This document shows, piece after piece, positions 1 to 8,039 of a DNA stretch of 64,000 bases (positions are counted from its first letter, which is position 1; every line of letters begins with the position of its first letter). The translations under genes were made by a program, and so were the position numbers. The notes below the pieces were generated by a model. It made no database searches. It saw nothing but the letters and a program-made list of their open reading frames with translations, and was not told the origin of the DNA. Source of the DNA: CAIKMD01 sp035552195 (GTDB lineage Bacteria; Pseudomonadota; Alphaproteobacteria; ATCC43930; CGMCC-115725); contig DASZLU010000149.1 in NCBI GenBank assembly GCA_035552195.1, positions 11,057-75,056 of the forward strand, given 5' to 3'.

Positions 1-530
1 GGTGGGCCGGCGACGAGTTTCAGCGCGACGAAGACCGGGCCGTCTTCTTTGAGCAGGCCGGAGATCTTGGCCTCGAAATCTTCGAGCGTGTCGATCGTGT
101 CGGTGCGGCGATAGCCGGCGGCGCGCGCCATGGCGGCGAAATCGACCGTGTCGCGGCCGGGGATCGGATGGCTGCCATTCGCTTCGTATTCGCCGTTCTG
201 GCAGACGAAATGTAAGAGATTCGCCGGCTTCTGATTGGCGATGGTGACGAGCGTGCCGAGATTCATCAGGAGGCTGCCGTCGCCGTCGAGCACGACGACG
301 CGCTTGTCCGGTCGCGCGATGGCGAGGCCGAGCGCGCAGGACGAAGCCTGCCCCATCGCGCCGATCGAGTAATAGGTGAGAGCGTGGCCGGGCGCGATAC
401 CATGCCATTCCTGTGCCGATTGATAGACGGGCACGATGATCTGATCGGTGATGTGCTTGGCGAGGATTTTGAAGCAGAGATCGCGGCGCATGACGTTGCC
501 GGTCGCTTTATTGGTGGCGGCGTTGCTCAC
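1..530 (-). CDS. TPP-dependent decarboxylase, C-terminal (beta) subunit, partial
   Basis: The reading frame runs off the left edge of the window, so only the first ~176 codons are present. The visible protein carries the thiamine-diphosphate/Mg binding signature GDGSLLMNLG followed ~25 residues later by QNGEYEANG, as in the C-terminal half of sulfopyruvate or phosphonopyruvate decarboxylases (ComE-like). The start is a GTG whose last bases form the TGA stop of the upstream subunit (GTGA overlap), with GGGAGG about 7 bases before it. The pair is therefore probably translationally coupled and forms one split enzyme. The substrate, a 2-oxo acid, cannot be told from sequence. Confidence 0.85.
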   Translation of the reverse strand, partial: MSNAATNKATGNVMRRDLCFKILAKHITDQIIVPVYQSAQEWHGIAPGHALTYYSIGAMGQASSCALGLAIARPDKRVVVLDGDGSLLMNLGTLVTIANQKPANLLHFVCQNGEYEANGSHPIPGRDTVDFAAMARAAGYRRTDTIDTLEDFEAKISGLLKEDGPVFVALKLVAGP

Positions 531-1033
531 ATCTGCCTCCCGATCAACAGCGCGGTCGGATAGGAATCGGCGTAAGACGTATCGATCGCCGGGCGGATAT
601 GGCGCTCGTCTCCGGCATCTTCCATCAGCGCATGCGGGATCTCCATCGCTTCGAGGATGGGCTCGACGATGCGAAGACCGAGGGACTTCGCTTGCTTCGG
701 CGGTACGCCCGGCTCTTTCGCCAAGAGTCCGGCCATGATGCAGACCGGCATCTTGTATTCGCATCCCGCCGAGCGCAACGCGTTGATGCTGTCGAGCAGG
801 CCGGTGTACTGAATCAGCAGCAGCGCGCGTTTCTCGGCCATCGACATCGCGGCGCAGATCGAGACGCCTTCGTCCTCTTTGCAGACGCGGATCAGGCGAA
901 AGCGCTTGTCATCGACGATCGGCCAAAGCAGCGCGGCGCTCGTCGTGATGTCGGGTACCGAGACGATGTAGTGGATGCCGCTGGCGGCGATCTGATCGAG
1001 AATCGCGGGTCCGGTAATGGGTTCGCCGCTCAT
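527..1033 (-). CDS. TPP-dependent decarboxylase, N-terminal (alpha) subunit
   Basis: A 168-residue protein matching the pyrimidine-binding half of thiamine-diphosphate enzymes, of the ComD (sulfopyruvate decarboxylase alpha) or phosphonopyruvate decarboxylase type. The activating glutamate lies in KEDEG at residues 52-56. Next comes a block typical of the domain (LLLIQYTGLLDSINAL). The protein would pair with the overlapping downstream subunit to form the active site at the interface. The ATG overlaps the stop of a six-codon open frame that has its own strong ribosome site (see findings). Family is clear. Sulfopyruvate, phosphonopyruvate or another 2-oxo acid are all possible substrates. Confidence 0.85.
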   Translation of the reverse strand: MSGEPITGPAILDQIAASGIHYIVSVPDITTSAALLWPIVDDKRFRLIRVCKEDEGVSICAAMSMAEKRALLLIQYTGLLDSINALRSAGCEYKMPVCIMAGLLAKEPGVPPKQAKSLGLRIVEPILEAMEIPHALMEDAGDERHIRPAIDTSYADSYPTALLIGRQM

Positions 1034-1214
1034 GCCACTCTACCGAACATTGTTATTTCCTCCCATTTTCACGGCACATCTTTGCAGCCGTGATTGCCAA
1101 AAGCAAGGCATCGGCCTGTTCAGTATGGTCCACAGTCTGTAGACTTCTTCGGCTTGGCGCGATGCGGTCGGCATCGACGAATATGATAGGAAGAGCATAA
1201 GCGAGAGAGGTCCG
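1034..1214. other. Intergenic region between divergent genes
   Basis: This 180-base gap separates the leftward TPP enzyme from the rightward dienelactone hydrolase, so it must hold promoters for both. On the minus strand GGGAGGAA precedes a six-codon frame (1050-1030) that ends in the start codon of the TPP subunit. I could not pick out a convincing -35/-10 pair. Confidence 0.5.
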
Positions 1215-1916
1215 ATGCCTGACGTAACGATCGCCGCTGCCGATGGCGGAAGTTTCGCCGCTTATCTTGCTTTGCCGCAAGGCGCGACGGATAAGCGGCC
1301 CGGCATCGTCATGATGCAGCAGATCTTCGGCGTGAACGCCGAGATGCGGAGCTTAACCGATCTCTACGCGTCGAAAGGCTATGTCGCGCTTTGCCCCGAT
1401 CTCTTCTGGCGGATGGAGCCGGGCGTGCAGATCAATCATCCCGTGCCGAAAGAGCAGATCGCCAAGGCGCTCGATCTCGCGAACCGCTTCGATACGGCGC
1501 ATGCGATCGCCGATCTGAAAGCGACGGTTTCGTTCTTGCGGACGCATGCGGCCTGCAACGGCAAGGTCGGCACGATCGGCTACTGCCTCGGCGGCCGCCT
1601 CGCCTACCAAATGGCGACGCAGGCCGATACCGAAGCCAATATCGGCTATTTTGGCGTCGCCGTCGAAAAATATCTCGACGAAGCGCCGCGTCTGACGAAG
1701 CCTTTGCTGCTCCATATGCCCGAGTTGGATCATCAATGTCCGCCGGAAGCGCAGGCGCTGATCAAAGCGACGCTCGCTGGTAAGGCTACGCTTTATTCCT
1801 ATCCGGGCGCCGATCACGCCTTCAACCGCATCGGCGCGAAAACCTACGACGCCGCCGTGACGCAGCTCGCCGATGGGCGCACCAACGATTTTTTGCGCAC
1901 ACATCTTGGCGCCTGA
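1215..1916 (+). CDS. Dienelactone hydrolase family protein
   Basis: A 233-residue alpha/beta hydrolase. The catalytic triad lines up with classical dienelactone hydrolase: Cys124 in GYCLGG, Asp172 in ELDHQ and His201 in GADHAF. In aromatic degradation, members open dienelactone to maleylacetate, but many homologues act on other esters or lactones. The residue at position 36 is Gln (QQIFGVN) where characterised chlorocatechol-pathway enzymes have the cysteine-activating Glu (QEIFGVN), so activity may differ. The start at 1215 follows GAGAGAGGTCCG. The gene leads into the solute-binding protein block, 19 bases before the next start. Confidence 0.9.
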   Translation: MPDVTIAAADGGSFAAYLALPQGATDKRPGIVMMQQIFGVNAEMRSLTDLYASKGYVALCPDLFWRMEPGVQINHPVPKEQIAKALDLANRFDTAHAIADLKATVSFLRTHAACNGKVGTIGYCLGGRLAYQMATQADTEANIGYFGVAVEKYLDEAPRLTKPLLLHMPELDHQCPPEAQALIKATLAGKATLYSYPGADHAFNRIGAKTYDAAVTQLADGRTNDFLRTHLGA

Positions 1917-1935
1917 GGAACCTGGGAGGGGGATT

Positions 1936-2937
1936 ATGAAGCTTGGACATTTGATGCAGAGCGCGCTCTTGGGGTTGGCACTCAGCGCTAGTGCCGCGCG
2001 CGCCGACGAGGTGAAGCTTATTTTCCTGTCGATGGTGCCGGCCGAATCGCCTGTCGTCGCGGCGTCCTACCATCCTTGGGTCGACCGCGTAAACGCCGCC
2101 GGGAAAGGTCTCGTCCGTCTCGAGGAACGTGACGGCTACGCGCTCGCCAATCTCGACAATGTCTATAATCGTGTCTTGGACGACGTCGTCCAAGTCTCGT
2201 TCGCGCAGCAAAATGCGATCGCCGGTAAGTTCATCCGCTCGACGATGGCGGGCTTGCCTTTCGTCTCCACCGACAGTGAGACGGCATCGGTCGCGCTTTG
2301 GCGGCTCTATGCTTCGGGACAGATCAGCGCGGAATACGACGATATCGTCCCGCTCTTCCTGACGGTGTTTCCGCAGTCGGGTATTCATCTGACGCATCCG
2401 ATTGCCGCGCTCGACGATCTCAAAGGGCTGAAGCTGATCGCGGTCGGCAAAGCGCAGGCCGACGCGGTCACGGCGTTGGGGGGCGCGCCGCTGTCGATCC
2501 CGCTCACCGAGACATATACGGCGCTGCAGCGCGGTGCGGCCGATGGCGCGGTGGCGTCCTGGAGCACCTTCAAGCCGTTCCGGCTGGGCGACGTCACCCG
2601 CTATCACGTTGAAGCGCAGCTCGGCACCTCGACCGGCATGGTGTTCATGGCGAAGAAGCGCTTCAACGCCTTGCCTCCGGCGGCGCAGAAAGTACTGGTG
2701 GACAATTCGGGCGAGGGCATGTCGCGCAGCTTCGGCGCCTATATCGACAGCGAAGCAAAAGACACGCGCGATGGCGTGCTCAAGGCGAATCAGGCCGTGA
2801 CTGCTCTTTCGCCCAAACAGGCGGAGACGTGGCGCGACAAGGTCACGCCCAACGACACGGCTTATGCGAACGCCGTGCCGAACGGGCCGGCGATCCTCGA
2901 TGCCTATCGCAAGCTGTTGAGCGAAGCGAAGAAATAG
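1936..2937 (+). CDS. TRAP-type solute-binding protein (DctP family)
   Basis: A 333-residue secreted binding protein. The start is ATG 1936, with GGGAGGGGG just before it; an upstream in-frame start would add 21 residues ahead of the signal peptide. Residues 1-23 form a signal peptide ending in SARA. The family signature appears as TETYTALQRGAADG near residues 188-201. The conserved arginine that clamps substrate carboxylates in most TRAP receptors (LKLR in SiaP) is replaced by Ile168 (LKLI). No DctQ or DctM membrane partner is in the window, so the transporter it serves is unknown. It ends four bases before the next gene. Confidence 0.88.
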   Translation: MKLGHLMQSALLGLALSASAARADEVKLIFLSMVPAESPVVAASYHPWVDRVNAAGKGLVRLEERDGYALANLDNVYNRVLDDVVQVSFAQQNAIAGKFIRSTMAGLPFVSTDSETASVALWRLYASGQISAEYDDIVPLFLTVFPQSGIHLTHPIAALDDLKGLKLIAVGKAQADAVTALGGAPLSIPLTETYTALQRGAADGAVASWSTFKPFRLGDVTRYHVEAQLGTSTGMVFMAKKRFNALPPAAQKVLVDNSGEGMSRSFGAYIDSEAKDTRDGVLKANQAVTALSPKQAETWRDKVTPNDTAYANAVPNGPAILDAYRKLLSEAKK

Positions 2938-2941
2938 AGCC

Positions 2942-3934
2942 ATGAGCGCGACACGCCCGGCGAGACGAAGCGTACTCAAAGCCTTCGCGGCAACGGCCGC
3001 TGTCGGCGTCAGCGCGATCGCCATGCCGCGCATTGGCCGGGCGGCGCCGGCGAAGCTCGTGGTCGGCAAATCGGTCTCGACCTTGCTCGCCTATACGCCG
3101 ATCGATGTCGGCCTCGCCAATGATTTCTATCGGAAACGCGGCGTCGAGCTGGAGGTCGTTTCCTTTAACGGTTCGGCGCGCATGCATCAGGCGATCGTCA
3201 GCGGCGCCGTCGATATCGCGCTCGGATCGGGCGCGACGATGTCGGATGTCGCCAAAGGCGAGCCCTCGCTCTGCATCGCGCAAACGCTCGGGCCGCCGGC
3301 CGATATCGGGATCATCGTGCCGTATGATTCGCCGATCAAAACCCCCGATGATATGCGCGGCAAGGTGACCGGCGTCGCATCGACCGGGTCGGTCACCGAA
3401 TGGGTACTGTTCGAGCTGGCGCGGCAAAAGGGTTGGCCGATCAGCGATATGAAAACCGTTGGCCTTGGCGGCTCGGAAGCAGCGGTGGCGGCGATCCGCA
3501 CCAAGCAGGTCGATGCCGTGGTCGGCGATGTTGCGATCGGGCTTTTCCTCGAGCCGCAGAAGGTCGGTCGCATGCTGGTGCCGTGCTCGACTTATATCAG
3601 CGACTTCATCATGCACGCGAATTATGCCTCGACCAAAGCGATGACCGAGCAGCCGGAAGCCGTCAGCGCGTTCTGCGCCGCGTGGTTCGATGCGGTCGCG
3701 CTGATGCAGAAGGACAAGGAGCAGACCGTTCGCATCGCGATGCCGATCATGAAATTCGATCCCACCATCGTCGCCGCGAGCTACGACATCGTGGTTCCAT
3801 CGATGTCGCGCACCGGGCGTTTCGATCCGAAAGGCCTCGCGACCCTGGCGCGCTCCTATGTCGAGATGAAGCAGCTCCCGACCGAGCCCGACATGTCGAA
3901 ATTCTACACCGAGAAATTCCTGCCGAAGGTTTGA
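2942..3934 (+). CDS. ABC-type solute-binding protein, NMT1/SsuA-like, Tat-exported
   Basis: A 330-residue periplasmic binding protein of the NMT1/THI5-like family (nitrate/sulfonate/taurine type). It opens with a twin-arginine signal (ARRSVLKA) and a cleavage region GRAA near residue 35. Hallmark blocks include YTPIDVGLAN followed by a hydrophobic ligand-binding core and ASTGSVTEW in the middle. It is followed directly by a close paralogue (4011-5003), about 70% identical by eye and without gaps, so the two arose by duplication. The ligand is unknown and no permease or ATPase is nearby. Confidence 0.88.
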   Translation: MSATRPARRSVLKAFAATAAVGVSAIAMPRIGRAAPAKLVVGKSVSTLLAYTPIDVGLANDFYRKRGVELEVVSFNGSARMHQAIVSGAVDIALGSGATMSDVAKGEPSLCIAQTLGPPADIGIIVPYDSPIKTPDDMRGKVTGVASTGSVTEWVLFELARQKGWPISDMKTVGLGGSEAAVAAIRTKQVDAVVGDVAIGLFLEPQKVGRMLVPCSTYISDFIMHANYASTKAMTEQPEAVSAFCAAWFDAVALMQKDKEQTVRIAMPIMKFDPTIVAASYDIVVPSMSRTGRFDPKGLATLARSYVEMKQLPTEPDMSKFYTEKFLPKV

Positions 3935-3946
3935 CGCGGCGTTCGC

Positions 3947-3974
3947 TTGAGAGCGAGAAACCCCGCGCTATAGT
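3947..3974 (+). promoter_or_regulatory. Candidate sigma-70-type promoter
   Basis: TTGAGA (3947-3952) and TATAGT (3969-3974) are separated by 16 bases and lie about 37 bases before the ATG at 4011. This would let the second Tat-type binding protein be expressed on its own as well as by read-through from the first. It is called from the hexamers only. Confidence 0.45.
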
Positions 3975-4010
3975 CGCCGGCAATAAATCGATGAATGGGG
4001 AGTTCCTGGC

Positions 4011-5003
4011 ATGCGCGTGAAACAGCCGGCACGGCGATCGGTTCTCAAAGCCATGGCGGCCACCGCCGCCGTCGGCGCTTCATCGATCGCCATGCCGCGG
4101 ATCGGCCGGGCCGCGCCGACCAAGCTCGTTATCGGCAAATCGATCCCGACCTTGCTCGCCTATACGCCGATCGACTTTGGCCTCGCCAACAATCTCTATC
4201 AGAAGCGCGGACTCGAGCTGGAGATCGTGTCCTTCAACGGCGCGGCGCGGATGAACCAGGCGCTGGTCAGCGGCGCGATCGATATCGGCCTCGGCTCGGG
4301 CGCTTCGATGGCGGATATCGGCAAGGGTGCGCCGATGCTCTGCATCGCGCAGACACTCGGTCCGCCAGCCGATATCGCTATCGTCGTGCCCTATGATTCG
4401 TCGATCAAAACCCTTGACGATATGCGCGGCAAGATCGTCGGCGTCGCCTCGACGGGCTCGGTCACCGAATGGATGGCGTTCGAGATAGCGCGGCAGAAGG
4501 GCTGGCCGATCACCGATGTAAAGACGGTCGGCATCGGCGGCACCGACGCCGCGGTCGCGGCCATTCGCGCCAAGCAGGTCGATGCCCTGGTCGTCGATAT
4601 CGCCATCGGCTTTTTCCTCGAGCCGCAAAAGGTCGGGCGCTTGCTGATCCCCTGCTCGGACTACGTCAAAGACTTTGTCATGCACGCCAATTTCGCCACG
4701 AACAAGATCATGGACGAGAACCCGGAAGCGGTGACGGCGTTTTGCGCCGCGTGGTTCGAGGCGGCTGCAATGATGCAGAAGGACAAGGATCAGGCTGTGA
4801 AGATCGCAGCGCCGATCGCCAAGCTCGACCCGGCCATCATCGCCAGGACCTACGACATCGTCATTCCGAAAATGTCGCGCGACGGCCGCTTCGATCCGAA
4901 AGGCATCGAGATCCTGGCGCAGTCTTATGTCGATATGAAGCAGTTGCCGACCAAGCCCGACATGGCGAAATTCTATACCGAGAAATTCCTGCCGAAGACG
5001 TGA
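4011..5003 (+). CDS. ABC-type solute-binding protein, NMT1/SsuA-like, Tat-exported (paralogue)
   Basis: A 330-residue duplicate of the preceding gene with the same twin-arginine signal (ARRSVLKAMAATAA) and identical length. Most differences are conservative, with variation spread along the protein, which fits retained but diverging ligand specificity. The blocks SFNGAARM, CIAQTLGPPADI and FLEPQKVGR are shared with its neighbour. A candidate promoter lies just upstream. The stop TGA overlaps a possible GTG start of the next gene. Family is certain, ligand is not. Confidence 0.88.
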   Translation: MRVKQPARRSVLKAMAATAAVGASSIAMPRIGRAAPTKLVIGKSIPTLLAYTPIDFGLANNLYQKRGLELEIVSFNGAARMNQALVSGAIDIGLGSGASMADIGKGAPMLCIAQTLGPPADIAIVVPYDSSIKTLDDMRGKIVGVASTGSVTEWMAFEIARQKGWPITDVKTVGIGGTDAAVAAIRAKQVDALVVDIAIGFFLEPQKVGRLLIPCSDYVKDFVMHANFATNKIMDENPEAVTAFCAAWFEAAAMMQKDKDQAVKIAAPIAKLDPAIIARTYDIVIPKMSRDGRFDPKGIEILAQSYVDMKQLPTKPDMAKFYTEKFLPKT

Positions 5004-5008
5004 GTTCG

Positions 5009-5905
5009 ATGCCGATCACCTACCGACCGGCGCGTGCGCAAGAACTGGCGCATGCCGAGGAACTTGTCGCCGAGAGCATCAACGATCTGACGGTGCGTCA
5101 CGGTTTCGGCCGCATGGCATCGGCGCGGCCGCCGCATTTTCAGCAATTCTCGCTGCGTGATGATCCCGCCGGTCTTTGGATCGCCGAAGATAACGGGGCA
5201 ATTGTCGGCTTCGCTTTCAGTTGGGTGTGCGGCGGCTTGTGGTTCTTGGCGGAATTGTTCATTGCACCCGATCAGCAGGGACGCGGCGTCGGGAATGAAT
5301 TGCTGGGTCGGACCCTGGAGCATGCGCGGAAGGCGGGAGCGAGCGAGAAAGCTCTCATCACTTTTGCGTTCAACAAGGTCTCGCAGGGGCTCTACATTCG
5401 GCACGGCCTCTTTCCCCGCATTCCGCTTTATCTGTTCAATGCCCCGCGCGAGGCCTGGCCGGTGCGCGCGGATGATCGCCGATTGGATGGGGCTGCGATC
5501 ACCATCGGCGATCTGCCGGAACTCGCGGCGATCGATGCGCACGCTCTTGGCCTCTCGCGCGAGAAGCATCATCGCTACCTCATCGCCGAAAGCGATTTGA
5601 AAGGCTTCCTGTTCGGCGACGGCAGCGCCAAAATCGGCTACGCCTATATCAGTCCCCAGGGCCATGTCGGCCCGCTCGCGGTGAGCCGGCCCGAGGCGAT
5701 GCGGCCGGTTTTCGCCGCGGCGCTCGAGCGCGCGCGCGAAATGGGCGGCGCGCAGGTTTCGGCGCTGGTCCCCGGCATCGCCGAAGAGGCTCTTAAGACG
5801 GCCATGGCGCAGGGCGCGCGCATTGCCTTTCCGATGATGCTGATGTCGTCGCGCGCCTTCGGCGACTGGACGTGCTATCTGCCGCGCAATCCCGGCTTCA
5901 TGTGA
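5009..5905 (+). CDS. GNAT acetyltransferase with C-terminal Acetyltransf_18-like domain
   Basis: A 298-residue cytoplasmic enzyme. Residues ~1-140 are a GNAT fold with the acetyl-CoA loop QQGRGVGNELL. The second half (about 160-298) resembles the companion domain found in YitH-like proteins, and ends in a region rich in SALVPG and MMLMSSRAF. It would transfer an acyl group from CoA to an amine; the acceptor is unknown. The start is ATG 5009; a GTG at 5000 that overlaps the previous stop is also in frame. It is the only gene between the plus-strand and minus-strand groups of binding proteins. Confidence 0.85.
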   Translation: MPITYRPARAQELAHAEELVAESINDLTVRHGFGRMASARPPHFQQFSLRDDPAGLWIAEDNGAIVGFAFSWVCGGLWFLAELFIAPDQQGRGVGNELLGRTLEHARKAGASEKALITFAFNKVSQGLYIRHGLFPRIPLYLFNAPREAWPVRADDRRLDGAAITIGDLPELAAIDAHALGLSREKHHRYLIAESDLKGFLFGDGSAKIGYAYISPQGHVGPLAVSRPEAMRPVFAAALERAREMGGAQVSALVPGIAEEALKTAMAQGARIAFPMMLMSSRAFGDWTCYLPRNPGFM

Positions 5906-5914
5906 AGAGCGGGG

Positions 5915-6976
5915 CTATTTGCCTTCCGGCATCAGGATGGCGTAGCGCGTATCGACGATCGTTTTGGGATCGAGGTCGGCTTTCATCAGGCGCTGGGCGC
6001 GGTACCATTCGATCTGATGCGCGAGGTCCGACATGACGACGCGGCCCTCGCCGTCGATATAAGGCACGGCGCGGTCGATCATCGGTGCGGGGATGCCGGT
6101 GAATTTCGACAGGAGATCGAGCATCGCCGGTGTCGCGGCGTTGTCCTGGCGCTTGTTGTCGGCGCCGGCGAAAGCGTCGTGATAATCCAGCGACCCGTGC
6201 CGGAAGGCGGTGAGGAAGCGCCGCACCAGATCGCTGTCGTAATCGGCGTGTTTGGTCGATGTGAAGGCGACCGCGCCCATCCAGCCGGGCACAAGATCGC
6301 TTGCCCAACCGAGCAGCTTGATGGCGCCGCGATCCAACAGCGGCAGCGCCGGCGTTGCCGGCAGCACGGCGCTGTCGATCTGGCTGCCAGAGAGCGCGCT
6401 GATCACGTTGGGGATCGTGCTGAGCGGCCGGACCGACACGTCGCTCATGGCGAATTTGTCTTTCTCGGCGAGCAGACCGAGCGTGTATTGCAAGGAAGTG
6501 CCGATCTGCGTGACCGCAAAGCTGTGGCCGGGCAGGGCATGCGCGGTGGTAAGGCCGGCATCGTAGGCTTTGCTCGAGCCGAGGAAGACGAGGTTGTAGA
6601 AGCCCGACTGCTCGATCGCCGACGACGCCAGGATCCGCATATGGCCCTGCGAGGCGAGCGTATAGAACGCGGCGCTGAGGCCGGAGACGCCGAAATCGAC
6701 ATCGCCCGAGGCCAGCGCCACCGCCATCGGCTCGGCGCTCTCGAAATAAACCATCTGGGCATCGAGCCCCTGATCCTTGAAATAACCGCGCTCGATGGCG
6801 ATCGGCACGGACGGGTAAGAGAGGAGCTTGGTTAGAGCGATCTTGATGGATTCGGCGTGGCCTGGGACGGTCAAAAAGAACATCGTCATTGCGAGCGCGG
6901 CGAAGCAATCCAGGGCACCGCGAAGAACCGGATTGCTTCGTCGCTGCGTTTCTCGCAATGACGATTTAGAGAACAC
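5915..6976 (-). CDS. ABC-type solute-binding protein, NMT1-like, array unit 5; N-terminus made from a repeat
   Basis: A 353-residue family member, last in a tandem array of five. The mature part begins AESIKIALTKLLSYP like its neighbours, but the first ~32 codons are encoded by a palindromic repeat element (6884-6963). That stretch supplies a basic segment followed by DCFAALAMTMFFL and GHA, which can act as a signal peptide. The GTG start at 6976 lies only 3 bases after the stop of the preceding unit. Starting instead at the internal ATG (6889) would leave just 12 residues before the mature protein, too short for export. It is the most diverged of the five units. Confidence 0.82.
   Translation of the reverse strand: MFSKSSLRETQRRSNPVLRGALDCFAALAMTMFFLTVPGHAESIKIALTKLLSYPSVPIAIERGYFKDQGLDAQMVYFESAEPMAVALASGDVDFGVSGLSAAFYTLASQGHMRILASSAIEQSGFYNLVFLGSSKAYDAGLTTAHALPGHSFAVTQIGTSLQYTLGLLAEKDKFAMSDVSVRPLSTIPNVISALSGSQIDSAVLPATPALPLLDRGAIKLLGWASDLVPGWMGAVAFTSTKHADYDSDLVRRFLTAFRHGSLDYHDAFAGADNKRQDNAATPAMLDLLSKFTGIPAPMIDRAVPYIDGEGRVVMSDLAHQIEWYRAQRLMKADLDPKTIVDTRYAILMPEGK
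6884..6963. repeat. Palindromic repeat, family R1, inside a gene
   Basis: An 80-base element bounded by perfect 12-base inverted ends, CGTCATTGCGAG and CTCGCAATGACG, with a second inverted pair GAAGCAATCC / GGATTGCTTC inside. Two related copies occur at 31622 and 38466. This copy sits in the 5' coding region of a solute-binding protein and is read in frame. Confidence 0.9.
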
Positions 6977-6979
6977 CGC

Positions 6980-7987
6980 TTATTTCTCCGCCACCTTCGT
7001 CAGCGCGTAGCGGCTGTCGATCAGCTGGTGTACATCGACATTGCCTTTGAGCAGCCCCTGCGATTTGTACCAGGCGACCTGATCGGCCACGCTCTTGGCG
7101 TCGATGCGGCCTTCGGGGTCGACATAGGGGATCGCCTTCTCCATATCGGCCGCGGTAACGCCGGCGAATTTCGACATGATGGCGAGGATCGCCGGCGCGG
7201 TTGGCCCGTCTTCGCGCTTGCCTTGCGCGTTCATGAAGGCGTCGGCGAAATCCTTCATGCCGTGGCGATAAGCGATGAGGAAGCGCTTCACCGTGTCGCC
7301 GTGCTCGTCTGTCTCCTTGGTCGAGGCGAAGGTCGCGCTACCGGTGAGGTTGGGTGAGACATCGGCGACCCAGGCGACGAGCTTGATCTCGCCTTTCTGG
7401 ATCGGAATGAGGATTGGTCCGCCTGGCATCACGGCGGCATCGACCGTGCCGCCCGAGAGCGCTGCGATGACGTTGGTGTTCGATTGCAGCGGCTTCACCG
7501 TGAGGTCGCTCATGGTGAAGCCGTAGCGCTTGGCCGCGCCGCCGATCGCGTAATGGAGGCTGGTGCCGACTTGGGTGATCGCGACCGTATGGCCTTTGAG
7601 ATCGGCGGCACTTCTGAGTCCGGCATCATAGGCCTTGTTCGAGGCGACATAAGCGAGGTTGTAGAAGCCGGGCGCGTCGCCGCCCGACGACGCGATCAGT
7701 CGCAGCTGGCCTTGGCCGGCGAGATTGTAAAAGCTCGCCGACATGCCGGCGGTGCCGAATTGCACATCGCCCGATGCGACGGCGATCGCGATCGGCTGCG
7801 CGCTGTCGAAATAGACCATCTCGGCGTCGATGCCTTGTTCCTTGAAATAGCCACGTTCCACCGCGATCGGAACGCCGGGATAGCCGATGAGCTTCGAGAT
7901 GCCGATCTTGATGGATTCGGCGTGCGCGGACGTTGCGGCACAGGCAAGAGCCAGAAGGGCCGCGGGTGTTGCTCGACTCATCTTCAT
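6980..7987 (-). CDS. ABC-type solute-binding protein, NMT1-like, array unit 4
   Basis: A 335-residue periplasmic protein with a Sec signal peptide (MKMSRATPAALLALACAA...AHA) and the mature start AESIKIGISKLIGYP. It shares with its neighbours the block RGYFKEQGIDAEMVYFDSAQP, the GTSLHYA(I) segment and SNTNVIAALSGGTVDAAV. GGGAGGAG lies 6 bases before the ATG. It is most like unit 3 (8040-9053). Units follow each other in one direction with short gaps, so they are probably one transcript or a set of short ones. The ligand is unknown; the family includes receptors for pyrimidine precursors, sulfonates, nitrate and aromatic acids. Confidence 0.88.
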   Translation of the reverse strand: MKMSRATPAALLALACAATSAHAESIKIGISKLIGYPGVPIAVERGYFKEQGIDAEMVYFDSAQPIAIAVASGDVQFGTAGMSASFYNLAGQGQLRLIASSGGDAPGFYNLAYVASNKAYDAGLRSAADLKGHTVAITQVGTSLHYAIGGAAKRYGFTMSDLTVKPLQSNTNVIAALSGGTVDAAVMPGGPILIPIQKGEIKLVAWVADVSPNLTGSATFASTKETDEHGDTVKRFLIAYRHGMKDFADAFMNAQGKREDGPTAPAILAIMSKFAGVTAADMEKAIPYVDPEGRIDAKSVADQVAWYKSQGLLKGNVDVHQLIDSRYALTKVAEK

Positions 7988-7999
7988 CGTCTCCTCCCA

Positions 8000-8027
8000 C
8001 GTCGCCCCGGCTTTCGCCGGAGCGACG
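8000..8027. repeat. Short hairpin repeat, family R2-like
   Basis: CGTCGCCCCGGC and GCCGGAGCGACG form a 12-base stem with one mismatch around a TTTC loop. It lies in the 52-base gap between array units 3 and 4, just upstream of the ribosome site of unit 4. It could protect or end the upstream part of the transcript. The core is related to the longer R2 repeats at 10131 and 13406. Confidence 0.7.
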
Positions 8028-8039
8028 ATGATTATTTAC

